Both the position numbers and the translations under genes were made by a program. From NCBI GenBank assembly GCA_046160485.1, contig JBJXGV010000008.1, positions 1-64,000 of the forward strand: DNA of 64,000 nucleotides. The letters are read 5' to 3'. Under the pieces are notes generated by a model that made no database searches, had not been told where the DNA came from, and saw nothing but the letters and a program-made list of their open reading frames with translations. This DNA comes from JBJXGV01 sp046160485. Lineage in GTDB: Bacteria; Orphanbacterota; Orphanbacteria; JBJXGV01. Below are positions 14,561 through 23,768 of the stretch, one piece after another (the stretch's first letter is position 1; each line of letters starts with the position of its first letter).

Positions 14561-15166
14561 CTAGCGAAGCAATACGAGCTTCTGTTTCGCGCGCGCCGTC
14601 CCTGCGTCGAACAACACGAAGTACATTCCGGCCGCGACGCGAGCGCCCGTGTCGTTCGTACCATCCCAGTCGCGGTGATGCCATCCGGCCGCGAGAGGCT
14701 CGTCGACGAGGGTGCGCGCCAGCCGACCCGAGACGTCGTAGACGCGCACGCGCACGGAGCGCGCGTGCGGAAGATCGAACGCGACACGTGTGTTATCGAC
14801 GACGGGATTCGGCGACGCGGGATGGAGCCGGTAGGCGATCGGAAGCGCGAGCGATCCCGGGCCGGTGTCGTCGGAGCCGTCCGCGTTGGGGACGCCGACC
14901 GCCGCATTGCCGCCGTGCCAGAATCCGCCGCCGAGCGTAAACGTCGCGCCCGTGAGCAGGCCGGCGTCGGGCTGGCCGATCGTGCCGCCCAGGGTGAACG
15001 TGCCGCCGGTGCTCTGAGTGCCGCCGCCGGAGTCGATCGTGAACGAGCGCATCGTAAACTGTGCGGCCGCCGGCGACACCGCGCACACGGACGCGCAGAT
15101 CGTGCCGAGCACGCCGATCGCCACGCGCGTGACGCGCGCGCGATCCCTCTTGTTCGATTGGCGCAT
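14561..15166 (-). CDS. Secreted protein with TIDSGGG repeat region and FlgD-like tail
   Basis: The 201-residue protein has a signal peptide (MRQSNKRDRARVTR, then a hydrophobic stretch ending PAAAQ), a short conserved body (SFTIDSGGGTQSTGG, TFTLGGTIGQPDAGLL, ATFTLGGGFWHGG) and an FlgD-Ig-like tail (PNPVVDNTRVAFDLPHARSV, WDGTNDTGARVAAGMYFVLF). Paralogs are at 8534-9138 (frameshifted) and 30209-30793. The body pattern, ending in GGGFWxGG, is common in secreted proteins of this kind but has no known activity. The ATG at 15166 has AAAGGAGG 5 nt upstream, and a TGTCAC-N14-CGGCGCATG element lies 72 nt farther up. It converges on ccsBA. Confidence 0.82.
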   Translation of the reverse strand: MRQSNKRDRARVTRVAIGVLGTICASVCAVSPAAAQFTMRSFTIDSGGGTQSTGGTFTLGGTIGQPDAGLLTGATFTLGGGFWHGGNAAVGVPNADGSDDTGPGSLALPIAYRLHPASPNPVVDNTRVAFDLPHARSVRVRVYDVSGRLARTLVDEPLAAGWHHRDWDGTNDTGARVAAGMYFVLFDAGTARAKQKLVLLR

Positions 15167-15238
15167 GACGCCTCCTTTCGCGGGCCGCGCGTCGCCTCAG
15201 GCCACTCCCGAGGCGCGAGTCGCAAGCCGCCGGGGAGT

Positions 15239-15267
15239 CATGCGCCGAAACCGCGCGCGAGGTGACA
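15239..15267 (-). promoter_or_regulatory. ECF-type promoter-like element upstream of the FlgD-tail gene
   Basis: The minus strand reads TGTCAC, 14 nt, CGGCGCATG. The element keeps the blocks and spacing of the sites at 3624, 4657 and 9211. Its downstream block ends 72 nt from ATG 15166. The promoter role is inferred. Confidence 0.45.
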
Positions 15268-15340
15268 CGCAGCGCGCGAATTATGGCGGATTACTTTCGC
15301 GCGGCGGCGGCGCCGTGCGTCGAGACAGGAGTGCGCGCGG

Positions 15341-16381
15341 TTACCGCCACTGGAAAAGCTTGAGCGCGGCGGCGAAACTCGCGAGCCCCCACGCGGCGAG
15401 CGTTGCCGTTTCGCGCGCGACGCCCGCGATCGGGCGCCCCTCGAGCATCACCCCGCGTAGTGCGTCGTTGAGAGCCGTCAGCGGCAACGCGCGAATGAAC
15501 GGCTGCGCCACATCGGGAAAGTGCGACGACGCGAAGAAGACGCCGGAGAGAAGCCACATCGGCAGCATCACGACGTTCATGAGGCCGGAGACGGCTTCGA
15601 TCGTGCGCGCGCGCGACGCGACGAGAAGCCCGAGCCCTGAGAATGCGAGCGCGCCGAGCAAGCAGAGTACGCCGACAGCCCAGACCGAGCCCGCCGAACG
15701 CACGCCGAAGACGATGCGCGCGAAGACGAGAATCGCGCCGACCTCGAGCGCGAGGAACACAAGACGCGCAAGAAGATGCGAAAGCAGATACGAGCTGCGC
15801 GGCATCGGCGTCGCGACGAGGCGCTTGAGAAGTTTGCGCGTCCGCGCCGTCACCACCGCGAAGCCGATGCTCCAGAGCCCGGTGCCCATGATGTTCATTC
15901 CGAGCAGACCCGGGACAAGCCAATCGATGTAGCGCGAGCCTGGCGCGGCGACGATCTCTTCGCGCGCGGTCAACGCATCCGCGCGGCCGGCGGCGCGCTG
16001 AAGCGCCCCATCGACGGCGAGCCGCGCGAGTCGGCTCTCGGGACGCGCGGGATCGAAGCGATACGCTGGAGGGTCGCCAGGCACGACGAGAACCGAAACA
16101 TCGCCCGTGCGCAGCACGCGTTCGGCGTCTTCCGGGGCGACCTCGCTCGCCTTCACGCCGGGCTCGGCAGTGAGCGTCGCGAGTATCGGCGCTGCGCCAT
16201 CGCCGCGCAGCACGCCGACGACGACGTCTTGCGGCCGCTGATTCCGAAACGCGACGCCGAGCGCGAGTGTCATCAGCACGGGAAACGCGAAGACCCAGAA
16301 GACCGCCTCCGGTTCGCGAAGAAACTCGCGTATACGCGCGCGCGTCAACTCGAACAGAGGGCTGTGCCCGCGCTCAGACAT
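15341..16381 (-). CDS. ABC-2 type transporter permease
   Basis: The 346-residue protein has an N-terminal membrane helix (REPEAVFWVFAFPVLMTLALG), an extracytoplasmic domain of about 120 residues, and five to six C-terminal helices. It includes WLVPGLLGMNIMGTGLWSIG and GLMNVVMLPMWLLSGVFF followed by FPDVAQPFIRALPLTALNDA, which is the ABC-2 permease signature. It overlaps the ATPase gene by 8 bp and is its downstream partner. Together they form an exporter of the drug/lipid/natural-product class; the substrate is unknown. Confidence 0.92.
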   Translation of the reverse strand: MSERGHSPLFELTRARIREFLREPEAVFWVFAFPVLMTLALGVAFRNQRPQDVVVGVLRGDGAAPILATLTAEPGVKASEVAPEDAERVLRTGDVSVLVVPGDPPAYRFDPARPESRLARLAVDGALQRAAGRADALTAREEIVAAPGSRYIDWLVPGLLGMNIMGTGLWSIGFAVVTARTRKLLKRLVATPMPRSSYLLSHLLARLVFLALEVGAILVFARIVFGVRSAGSVWAVGVLCLLGALAFSGLGLLVASRARTIEAVSGLMNVVMLPMWLLSGVFFASSHFPDVAQPFIRALPLTALNDALRGVMLEGRPIAGVARETATLAAWGLASFAAALKLFQWR

Positions 16382-17312
16382 CGCGCAGGTGCCTCCCTGT
16401 CAGCGCGACGAAGACATCCTCGAGCGTGGCGCTGTGCGTCGAGAGATGCGAGAGATCCGCGCGCCGCTCCCCGAGCGCGTCGAGAAGCGCCGGCACGGTC
16501 AGATGCATCTCGGAGGAGATGAGCGACCACGCGCCGTCGTCGTGGCGCACGTCGCGCACGCCGGGAAGCGCGCGGAGCGCGGCAGCGTCCGGCGCGGCGG
16601 CGCCCTCGCCGAGGGCAAACTCCACGACGTGCTCCGCGCCGAGCGACCGGATCAACTCGCGCGGCGTGCCGAGCGCGATGATCTTCCCGCGATCGACCAC
16701 CGCCACGCGATCGCACAACGCCTCCGCCTCGTCCATGTAGTGCGTCGTGAGAAGCACCGAGCCGCCGCCCGCGCGAAAACGCTCGACGAGCGCCCAGAGT
16801 TGGCGTCGCGACTGCGGGTCGAGGCCGGTCGTCGGCTCGTCGAGAAAGAGAAGCTCGGGCCGGCCGACGAGCGCGCACGCGAGCGCGAGCCGCTGCTTTT
16901 GGCCGCCGGAGAGTTTGCCGTACCACGCGTCGCGCTTGCCGTCGAGCTCGACCATCGCGAGCACCTCGTCGATCGACGGGCCCGTGCGGTAGAACGAGCG
17001 GAAGAGCCGCACCGTTTCGTAGACGGAGAGCTTTTCCGTAAGCTGCGTCTCCTGCAGTTGGATGCCGAGCCGCTCGCGCAGCGCGCGGTCATCGGCGCCC
17101 CACTTCATGCCGAGCACCTCGACATCGCCGGCGTCCGGCGCCGTCAACCCTTCCAGAATCTCGACGGTCGTGGTCTTTCCCGCGCCGTTCGGCCCGAGCA
17201 AACCGAAACACTCGCCCGCGCGCACCTCGAGATCGAGATGATCGACGGCGACGACATCGCCGTATCGCTTGACGAGTCCGCGGCAGAGCGCGGCGGAGGG
17301 GGACGCGTTCAT
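16374..17312 (-). CDS. ABC transporter ATP-binding protein (ABC-2 exporter)
   Basis: The 312-residue ATPase carries Walker A GPNGAGKTTT, Q-loop LGIQLQETQL, signature LSGGQKQRLALA, Walker B LLFLDEPTTGLDP and the H-loop LLTTHYMDEAE. The C-terminal about 90 residues resemble the DrrA/CcmA-type tail. It is the first gene of a two-gene operon with the permease at 15341-16381. The ATG is at 17312. Confidence 0.95.
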   Translation of the reverse strand: MNASPSAALCRGLVKRYGDVVAVDHLDLEVRAGECFGLLGPNGAGKTTTVEILEGLTAPDAGDVEVLGMKWGADDRALRERLGIQLQETQLTEKLSVYETVRLFRSFYRTGPSIDEVLAMVELDGKRDAWYGKLSGGQKQRLALACALVGRPELLFLDEPTTGLDPQSRRQLWALVERFRAGGGSVLLTTHYMDEAEALCDRVAVVDRGKIIALGTPRELIRSLGAEHVVEFALGEGAAAPDAAALRALPGVRDVRHDDGAWSLISSEMHLTVPALLDALGERRADLSHLSTHSATLEDVFVALTGRHLRDV

Positions 17313-17660
17313 CCCGCGTACAGTGAATCGTTCCGCCCCGCGCGGTCAATCCCGCTTCCGCGGGCGCCGCGAGAAATCGCCGCGGCGAACGGGCGGCGGC
17401 GGCGGGGAGGACGATCTTCGCGCCTCGGGTTGCATCAAACAGGCGCAGAGCGCTACTGTTTCGTGCGTCAATTGGAACGAAAACGCCCTCTCCCCCTCCC
17501 GAGGCGTCGATCGGCGCGCTACGGCACGCGACCGCATCCCCCGGCGCGTTCGGCCGCCGCCAAAACAATTCCTAACGAGTACCGATCGCGTTCTTGCGTG
17601 AACGCCGACTCCCCCCGGCGCGAGCAACCGGTCGAACTCAGCATCGAGGGAGGGCAACGA
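17313..17660. other. Divergent intergenic region
   Basis: These 348 bp separate the ABC ATPase start (minus) from a secreted-protein gene (plus) and must hold both promoters. I see no TGTCAC-N14-CGKCGCAYG element and no convincing small gene. The plus-strand gene's ribosome binding site (GGAGGG) lies just before 17661. Confidence 0.4.
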
Positions 17661-20300
17661 ATGCGAACCACGAGTCTGTTCCATTGGGCGCTTGCTGCGG
17701 GCATCGCGGCGGTCTGTTGCACGAGCGCGCACGCGCAGCCGATGCCGGTCGTCGAGCGCGGACTGCTCCCGGGCGATCTCGCGATCGCGCCGGAGTCGAA
17801 CAGCCAGCAGGATCACGCGGTGGCGAAGGGCGGCGAGCAATATCTCGCCGTCTGGTCGGACTATCGGGGGCAATCCGCCGGCGGTGGGACGAATCAGAGT
17901 AACGGTGACATCTTCGGGATTCGACTCGACTCCAACGGGAATCCCATCGACGCGATGCCGTTTCTCATCGGCGGCGGAATGGGCCTTCAGCGTTATCCGC
18001 TGGTGGCGTGGAACGGCGACGCGTGGCTCGTGCTGTACATCTCGCAGGACGTCGTCGGCGGCTACTTCGAATACCAGATGCGCGCGGTCCGCGTTTCCGC
18101 CTCAGGGCAAGTCCTCGACACGACGCCGATTCTCTTCCCGCCGACTCAATTCACGCCGAGCACGATCGGCCTGCAGGTGGCGGGCCACAGCGGCCAGTGG
18201 CTCGTGACGCGCTGCATCTATCACGATACGGGGTACGGCACGTACCTCGCGGGCCAGCGCATCGACGGGAACGGCCAACTTCTCGACACGGTCCCCGTCA
18301 TGCTGAACGACTGGATCTACGGTCAGACGAAAACGATCACCGCGAACGGCGAGTACCTCGTCGCGGGCCCCGACTGGAGCACGTCGGCGATCAAGGCGCG
18401 GCGCATCGGGCTCGACGGCCAACCGATCGGCTCGTCGTTCGCGGTTCCGAGCCTCAACCTCGCCGGCAACGGCAGCGAGTACTACGTCGTGTGGATCGCG
18501 GACTTCGTGAACCTGGTCGGCTCGCGCATGACCCCGAATGGGACGCTCCTCACACCGGCGGGCACGCAGATCGTGGCGAACTACTCGCAGTACAACCAAA
18601 CCGCGCTCGCGCACGACGGCACGAACTGGTGGCTCGAGTGGGGCGCCGCCGATCAACTGCGCACGGTGCGCATCGACGCGAACGGCGTCGTTCTCGATCC
18701 GAACGGCGGCGTGCTCTTGCCGATCACCATCGGCGGCAACATCAACACCGCGTACGGAGTCGCTCTCGCGCCGCGCACGGGCGGCGGCGTGCACGTCTTC
18801 TGGTACGACCTGCGTGTCGCGCTCGGGTACGACTCGAATGTCTTCGCACTGCCGGTGAGCGCGGCGAACGTGCCGGGCACCGAGCGCTGCGTCTCGACCG
18901 GCACGCGGACCCAGCGCACACCCGACCTCGCGGGCGGGCCGGGCGGGCAGAACGCCGTCGTCTTCGTCAGCGAAGCGGCCAATGACGATCGTGTGCTCGT
19001 GCACTTCCTCGACGCGAACGGAATCGCGATCACGAACGAGCCGATCGAGGTTTCGAGCGGCCCGACCATCGGCAAGGCAGGAATCGCGTGGAATGGCTCG
19101 ATCTACCTCGTCACTTGGGACGCAGGCGCGAGCGGGCTCTCACCGACGCAGATCAAGGCGCGGCGCATGAACGCCGACGGCACGTTCGTCGACGCGGCGC
19201 CATTCGACGTGATGCCGGGCTTCAGCCCCGACGTCGATGCGCTGGGCGAGGACTTCCTGATCGCCACCGCGCGCTACGACACGAATCCGCAGTTCATCTA
19301 CACGTGGATGAGGATCGTGGACGGACCGACGGGCGCGTTCCAGAACGCGGCGACGCTCATCGGAGGCTTCTACGTGAGCGTGGGGCCCCGCGTGCGGAAC
19401 GACGGCACGCGCTGGATCGTCACGTATCACAGCCATTGGTCGCACGACGCCTCGCAGTCCGACGCGATCTACAACTTCGTGAGCGCGGACGGCTCCTTCA
19501 CGCCGGCATCGAACCCGGCGACGACCTCGGGCGGGTCAGGGACTCCGGACGTCGCCTTCTCCGGCGACAAGTACCTCTTCGTGTGGCGCAACAACTCGCT
19601 CTCCAACGCGAACAACTACATCGCCGGGCGGATCATGAACGCGAACGGAACGTTCGCGACCGGCAACTTCACGATCGCCGAGGCGCCAGGCCGGCAGCTA
19701 CGGCCGGTGGTCGGCTGGGACGGAACGAACTTCGTCGTCGCGTGGGACGATCAGCGCAATCAGAGCGCGTTCTTCGACGAGCGCACCGACATTTACGGCG
19801 CGCGCGTGAGCGAGTCCGGCGCCGTGCTCGATCCGTCCGCGTTTCCGATCTACGCCGGCCCGCAGGGCGACGCGACCGCGGCGCTTCTAAGCCGTCCCGA
19901 CGGCGTGACTCTCGTCGCGTCGACACGATTCCAGACGACCGCTCCGTACGATTCCTACCGGATCGGGCTGACGCTTCTCGGCACGGCCACCACGGTGGAT
20001 GTGCCAGACGTCGCGGGCGCGCGACCTGCGCGACTCGATCAAAACTTCCCGAACCCGTTCCATCCGTCGACGACGATTCGTTTCGGACTCCGGCAACCGG
20101 AGAACGTGACGATCACCGTGCACGACGCCAGCGGGCGGCGCGTGGCTCGCGTGGCGAGCGGACAATACCCCGCGGGTGAGTTCTCGGCCGAGTGGGACGG
20201 CCGCGACGATGCCGGCCGTGCGGTCGCGCCCGGTACGTTTTTCTTGCGCATGGAGGCGGGCGGCTTCCGCGACACGAGGAAGATGACGCTCTTGCGGTAG
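17661..20300 (+). CDS. Large secreted repeat (propeller-like) protein with FlgD-like tail
   Basis: The 879-residue protein has a signal peptide (MRTTSLFHWALAAGIAAVCC, cleavage near AHAQ). It carries about a dozen degenerate repeats of the pattern D..AVA..G..YLAVWSDYRG, DIFGIRLDSNG.P.D..PFLI and VAWNGDAWLV, ending in VVAWDDQRNQ and TDIYGARVSESGAVLD, which probably form one or two beta-propellers. The last ~90 residues are an FlgD-like tail (LDQNFPNPFHPSTTIRFGL, EWDGRDDAGRAVAPGTFFLR). The start is ATG 17661 with GAGGGAGGG 5-6 nt upstream; the frame is open far upstream but without coding character. A strong hairpin follows (20327-20353). No enzymatic motif was recognised. Confidence 0.82.
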   Translation: MRTTSLFHWALAAGIAAVCCTSAHAQPMPVVERGLLPGDLAIAPESNSQQDHAVAKGGEQYLAVWSDYRGQSAGGGTNQSNGDIFGIRLDSNGNPIDAMPFLIGGGMGLQRYPLVAWNGDAWLVLYISQDVVGGYFEYQMRAVRVSASGQVLDTTPILFPPTQFTPSTIGLQVAGHSGQWLVTRCIYHDTGYGTYLAGQRIDGNGQLLDTVPVMLNDWIYGQTKTITANGEYLVAGPDWSTSAIKARRIGLDGQPIGSSFAVPSLNLAGNGSEYYVVWIADFVNLVGSRMTPNGTLLTPAGTQIVANYSQYNQTALAHDGTNWWLEWGAADQLRTVRIDANGVVLDPNGGVLLPITIGGNINTAYGVALAPRTGGGVHVFWYDLRVALGYDSNVFALPVSAANVPGTERCVSTGTRTQRTPDLAGGPGGQNAVVFVSEAANDDRVLVHFLDANGIAITNEPIEVSSGPTIGKAGIAWNGSIYLVTWDAGASGLSPTQIKARRMNADGTFVDAAPFDVMPGFSPDVDALGEDFLIATARYDTNPQFIYTWMRIVDGPTGAFQNAATLIGGFYVSVGPRVRNDGTRWIVTYHSHWSHDASQSDAIYNFVSADGSFTPASNPATTSGGSGTPDVAFSGDKYLFVWRNNSLSNANNYIAGRIMNANGTFATGNFTIAEAPGRQLRPVVGWDGTNFVVAWDDQRNQSAFFDERTDIYGARVSESGAVLDPSAFPIYAGPQGDATAALLSRPDGVTLVASTRFQTTAPYDSYRIGLTLLGTATTVDVPDVAGARPARLDQNFPNPFHPSTTIRFGLRQPENVTITVHDASGRRVARVASGQYPAGEFSAEWDGRDDAGRAVAPGTFFLRMEAGGFRDTRKMTLLR

Positions 20301-20326
20301 AGCGTCCGAGCGGCAGGCACGCAGAC

Positions 20327-20353
20327 AGGCCCGAGGCGAGTCGCCTCGGGCCT
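20327..20353 (+). terminator. Rho-independent-like terminator
   Basis: A perfect 12-bp stem (AGGCCCGAGGCG / CGCCTCGGGCCT) with a 3-nt loop lies 27 bp after the stop of the secreted repeat-protein gene and is followed by CGTCGTTTC. The stem is strong; the T-run is short. Confidence 0.65.
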
Positions 20354-20557
20354 CGTCGTTTCATGGCGCGCTCCGCGCGATCGCGCCCGGCGGTTCCGCG
20401 CGCCGGACGGTTATCGCCGGAACACGTTCGACATGCGCCCCACGAATCCGGTCTCTTGCTTCTGGACCGCCTCGAGTTCGCCCTCGTCGAGTTCACCAGG
20501 AAGTTCTTGATACTTCCAGGTCGATGCGGTATTGAGTCTCTCTCGAAGGAGAGACCG

Positions 20558-20986
20558 ATGACTCGCCACCTGACCAGCACTCAGCTCTGCCGCCTGCTCG
20601 ATATCTCGACGAAGACCCTCTACCAGTGGGAATGCTCCGGCAAGATCCCCGCGCCGGGAAGGGATCGCAGGGGGTGGCGCCTCTTTTCGCCGAAGCAGGT
20701 CGAGACGATTCGACGCTTCGCCGGCCCGGCGGAACGCGAGAAGGCGCAGCCCTCATCGCGCTCGGAGCCCCAGGAACTCACGGGCCTGACGGCGCGCAAT
20801 CAAATCCGCGGGACGGTGGTCTCGATCACGTCGGACGGCCTGCTCTCCGAGGTCGTGCTCCGCCTGGGCGACGGGCAAGAGGTCGTCTCCGTTGTCACGC
20901 GAAGCTCAGTCAAGCGCCTCGGACTCAAGAAGGGGCAAGATGCGATGGCCGTGATCAAGGCCACGGAGGTCATGCTGTTCAAATGA
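20558..20986 (+). CDS. MerR-like HTH plus Mop (TOBE) domain regulator of the molybdate operon
   Basis: The 142-residue protein combines an N-terminal MerR-type HTH (TSTQLCRLLDISTKTLYQWE, with GWRLFSPKQVETIR) and a single C-terminal Mop/TOBE domain (about 75-142: RNQIRGTVVSITSDGLLSEV, VVTRSSVKRLGLKKGQ, AVIKATEVML). Mop domains bind molybdate or tungstate, so it probably senses molybdate and controls the operon, like ModE but with a different DNA-binding domain and one Mop unit. The ATG at 20558 has AAGGAG 7 nt upstream. Its stop overlaps the modA start (ATGA). Confidence 0.88.
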   Translation: MTRHLTSTQLCRLLDISTKTLYQWECSGKIPAPGRDRRGWRLFSPKQVETIRRFAGPAEREKAQPSSRSEPQELTGLTARNQIRGTVVSITSDGLLSEVVLRLGDGQEVVSVVTRSSVKRLGLKKGQDAMAVIKATEVMLFK

Positions 20987-21759
20987 CGCGGGCACGTCTC
21001 TCGATTTCGCTCGTCGTCGTTCTCGCGGTGAGTGTGTTCACGGATGCGTCGGCGGAGACCGTGCGGGTGTTTGCGGCCGCGTCGCTCACGGAGGCGTTCC
21101 GAGACATCGCGGCTCTCTACCGCGAACAGAATCCCGGCGACGACGTGGAGTTCAATTTCGCCGGGAGCCAAGTGCTGCGTACGCAGATCGAACAGGGCGC
21201 GCCCGCGGATGTCTTCTCTCCGGCTGACCGAGTTCACATGGACGCGCTCACGACGAAAAACCTCGCTGCATCGGGCGCGATCTTCGCGCGCAATCGCCTC
21301 GTCGTTGTCACGCCGCGCGTGACTCCGAAAGTGCGGCAACTCGGCGACCTCGCGCGGCCCGGCGTGCGCGTCGTACTCGCCGACGCGAACGTGCCCGTCG
21401 GGCGCTACACGACGCAGGCGCTCGGCAAGATGAACCGCGCGGGCCTCTTCGGCGACGATTTTGAGACGCGCGTCGTGGCGAACGTCGTGAGCCGAGAGAC
21501 GAACGTGCGGGCCGTGCTCGCGAAAGTCTCTCTCGACGAAGTCGACGCCGGCGTCGCCTACGCAACGGATGCGCAAACCGCCGCGGACAAAGTACACATC
21601 CTCGAGATTCCAGAAATCATGAACGTCGTCGCCGAGTACCCGATTGCGGTGGTTGCGAAGCGCGCCGCGGCGGCTGGCGGCGCACGATTCGTCGCGCTCG
21701 TGCTGAGCGAGCCCGGCCAGGCGATCCTGGCAAAGCGGGGTTTCGCGCCGCCGCGATGA
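20983..21759 (+). CDS. modA: Molybdate ABC transporter substrate-binding protein ModA
   Basis: The 258-residue protein has a signal peptide (cleavage near ASAE) and ModA signatures VRVFAAASLTEAFRDIAALY, VEFNFAGSQVLRTQIEQGAP and ADVFSPADRVHMD, then LADANVPVGRYTTQAL and AGVAYATDAQTAA. It binds molybdate (or tungstate) in the periplasm and hands it to ModBC. Its start overlaps the regulator's stop by 4 bp, and modB follows after 4 bp. Confidence 0.95.
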   Translation: MTRARLSISLVVVLAVSVFTDASAETVRVFAAASLTEAFRDIAALYREQNPGDDVEFNFAGSQVLRTQIEQGAPADVFSPADRVHMDALTTKNLAASGAIFARNRLVVVTPRVTPKVRQLGDLARPGVRVVLADANVPVGRYTTQALGKMNRAGLFGDDFETRVVANVVSRETNVRAVLAKVSLDEVDAGVAYATDAQTAADKVHILEIPEIMNVVAEYPIAVVAKRAAAAGGARFVALVLSEPGQAILAKRGFAPPR

Positions 21760-21763
21760 CACG

Positions 21764-22564
21764 ATGACGCGCCCGACCTCGCGGAAATCGCGCAGCACTC
21801 TCTTGCACGTTGCCGCCGCGCCGCTTGTCTTCTTCTTGGCGTTCCCTTTCGCCGCCGTCGTGCTCTCGCTCTCCCCGGCACGCTTGCTCGCCGATCTCCA
21901 GTCGGAGGCCGCGCTGAAAGCACTCGTCCTCACGATGCAGACGACGCTGGTCGCAACGGCGATCACGATCGTCGCCGGCACACCGCTGGCGCTCCTCCTG
22001 GCGCGCCGCCGCTTTCGCGGGCGCGAGATCATCGACACGCTCGTCGACCTGCCAATCACCGTGCCGCCGGTCGTTGGCGGCGTTGCGCTCCTCCTCGCGT
22101 TCGGTCGCCGCGGCCTCATCGGCCGCAGCATCGACGCGTTCGGAATCCAGATTCCGTTCAGCACCGCGGCGGTCGTCATGGCGCAGGTCTTCATCGCGAG
22201 CCCGTTCTTCGTGAAGGCCGCGCGCGCCGGATTCGAAGCGGTCCCAGCGCGTCTTGAGGCCGCCGCGCGAACCCTCGGCGCAAGCCCGTGGCATACGTTC
22301 TGGACCGTGACGGTGCCGCTCGCGCGCCCGGCGCTTCTCGCTGGCGCCGTCCTCTGCTGGGCACGCGCGCTTTCGGAGTTCGGCGCGACGATGATGTTCG
22401 CCGGCAACCTTCCCGGCCGCACGCAAACGCTCGCGCTCGCCGTCATGTCGGCGATGGAGAGCGATCTCGACACCGCGCTCGCGATCTCGACGCTCGCGCT
22501 TCTGCTCGGGATCGCCGCGCTCATTCTCGCGAAGAGCTGGGCGCGGCGCACGATTCCGTCGTGA
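21764..22564 (+). CDS. modB: Molybdate ABC transporter permease ModB
   Basis: The 266-residue inner-membrane permease has five to six helices and the EAA-type loop AARTLGASPWHTFWTVTVPL, with PITVPPVVGGVALLLAFGRR and ARALSEFGATMMFAGNLPGR, all typical of ModB/CysTW-family permeases. It sits between modA and modC; its TGA overlaps the modC GTG start (GTGA). Confidence 0.95.
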   Translation: MTRPTSRKSRSTLLHVAAAPLVFFLAFPFAAVVLSLSPARLLADLQSEAALKALVLTMQTTLVATAITIVAGTPLALLLARRRFRGREIIDTLVDLPITVPPVVGGVALLLAFGRRGLIGRSIDAFGIQIPFSTAAVVMAQVFIASPFFVKAARAGFEAVPARLEAAARTLGASPWHTFWTVTVPLARPALLAGAVLCWARALSEFGATMMFAGNLPGRTQTLALAVMSAMESDLDTALAISTLALLLGIAALILAKSWARRTIPS

Positions 22565-23637
22565 CGCCGCCAGCGCGCGGTCTCCGCGCACGCCTCGCCG
22601 CAACGCTCGGCGCGTTCTCCCTCGACGCCGACATCAACGTGCGCGCCGGAGAGACACTCGTGCTGCTCGGTCCCAACGGCTCGGGGAAGACGACGTGTCT
22701 CGATCTGATCGCCGGGCTGCGAACGCCGGACCGCGGGCACATCACACTCGACGAGACCGTTCTTTGCGACACCGAGACGGGCGTCGATCTTGCGCCGGAA
22801 GATCGCCGCGTCGGACTCGTGTTCCAGGATTACGCGCTCTTTCCGCACTTGTCCGTGCGCGAAAACGTCGCGTACGGCGCGCGCGCGCGACGCCTTGCTC
22901 GCGACGAACGCGCGCGCGTCACCGACGAATCGCTCGCGCGCCTCGACATGGCCGCGCTTGCCGATCGCGCCGTAACGCAGCTCTCGGGAGGACAACGCCA
23001 ACGCGTCGCGCTGGCGCGCGCCCTCGCATCCGACGCGCGAATCCTCCTGCTCGACGAACCGTTCGCGTCGCTCGACGCGACGACGCGCGCCGCCGTCCGC
23101 GCGGAGCTGCGCGCGTTCCTGCGCGCCGCGGCGCTTCCCGCGCTCGTCGTCACGCACGATCCGCTCGACGCGTTCGTCGTGGGCGACCGGCTCGCCGTCA
23201 TCGAACACGGCCGCATCGTGCAAACCGGAACGAGCGACGATCTTCTCGCCCATCCACGGACACCGTTCGTCGCGGACCTCGTCGGGCTCAACGTTTACGA
23301 AGCGAGTCTTGCGGCGGGCGCCGGCCTGAAGGAAGCGCGCGCCGGCGCGGTCGTCTTCCACGTTCTCGCCGATGAACTCGCGGGCGCCGTGCATCTGGCG
23401 TTCGCGCCCTCGGATGTCGCGCTCGCGATCGCGCCGCCGGCCGGCTCGTTCCAAAACGCCTTCGAGGTGCGAGTCCTCGACAGCCTTAATCTTCCCGATC
23501 GCCTGCGCGTGATTCTCGACGCCGGCGTGCCGATGGCCTCCGACATCACGCGCGAAGCGGGCCGCGCACTGCCGCTCGTCCCCGGTTCGACGCTCTGGGC
23601 GATGGTCAAAGCCACTTCGATTCGAGTCTATCCGTGA
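22561..23637 (+). CDS. modC: Molybdate ABC transporter ATPase ModC
   Basis: The 358-residue ATPase has Walker A GPNGSGKTT (about 37-45), signature QLSGGQRQRVALARAL, Walker B ILLLDEPFASLD and VVTHDPLDAFVVGDRL. A C-terminal Mop/TOBE-type region of about 70 residues (FEVRVLDSLNLPDRLRVILD) completes it. The start is the GTG at 22561 overlapping the modB stop. A decayed copy of its Walker A region lies at 34747-34865. It is the last gene of the regulator-modABC operon. Confidence 0.95.
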   Translation: MTPPARGLRARLAATLGAFSLDADINVRAGETLVLLGPNGSGKTTCLDLIAGLRTPDRGHITLDETVLCDTETGVDLAPEDRRVGLVFQDYALFPHLSVRENVAYGARARRLARDERARVTDESLARLDMAALADRAVTQLSGGQRQRVALARALASDARILLLDEPFASLDATTRAAVRAELRAFLRAAALPALVVTHDPLDAFVVGDRLAVIEHGRIVQTGTSDDLLAHPRTPFVADLVGLNVYEASLAAGAGLKEARAGAVVFHVLADELAGAVHLAFAPSDVALAIAPPAGSFQNAFEVRVLDSLNLPDRLRVILDAGVPMASDITREAGRALPLVPGSTLWAMVKATSIRVYP

Positions 23638-23768
23638 GCAAAAACTACCGTTCGCATCCGCTGACATTTCAGATCCACCACGCGTTCTGAGGGAGCCGCG
23701 ACCCGCGATTCGCGCATCGATGGGCTGATCTGATCGTGCTGCTTCCTCTTCGGATTTCAGCCAGCGAC

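Noticed and set aside
16389..17660. Upstream extension of the secreted repeat protein's frame by about 420 codons
   Set aside because: It overlaps the ABC ATPase in antisense. The ATG at 17661 has a good ribosome binding site and is followed by a clean signal peptide.
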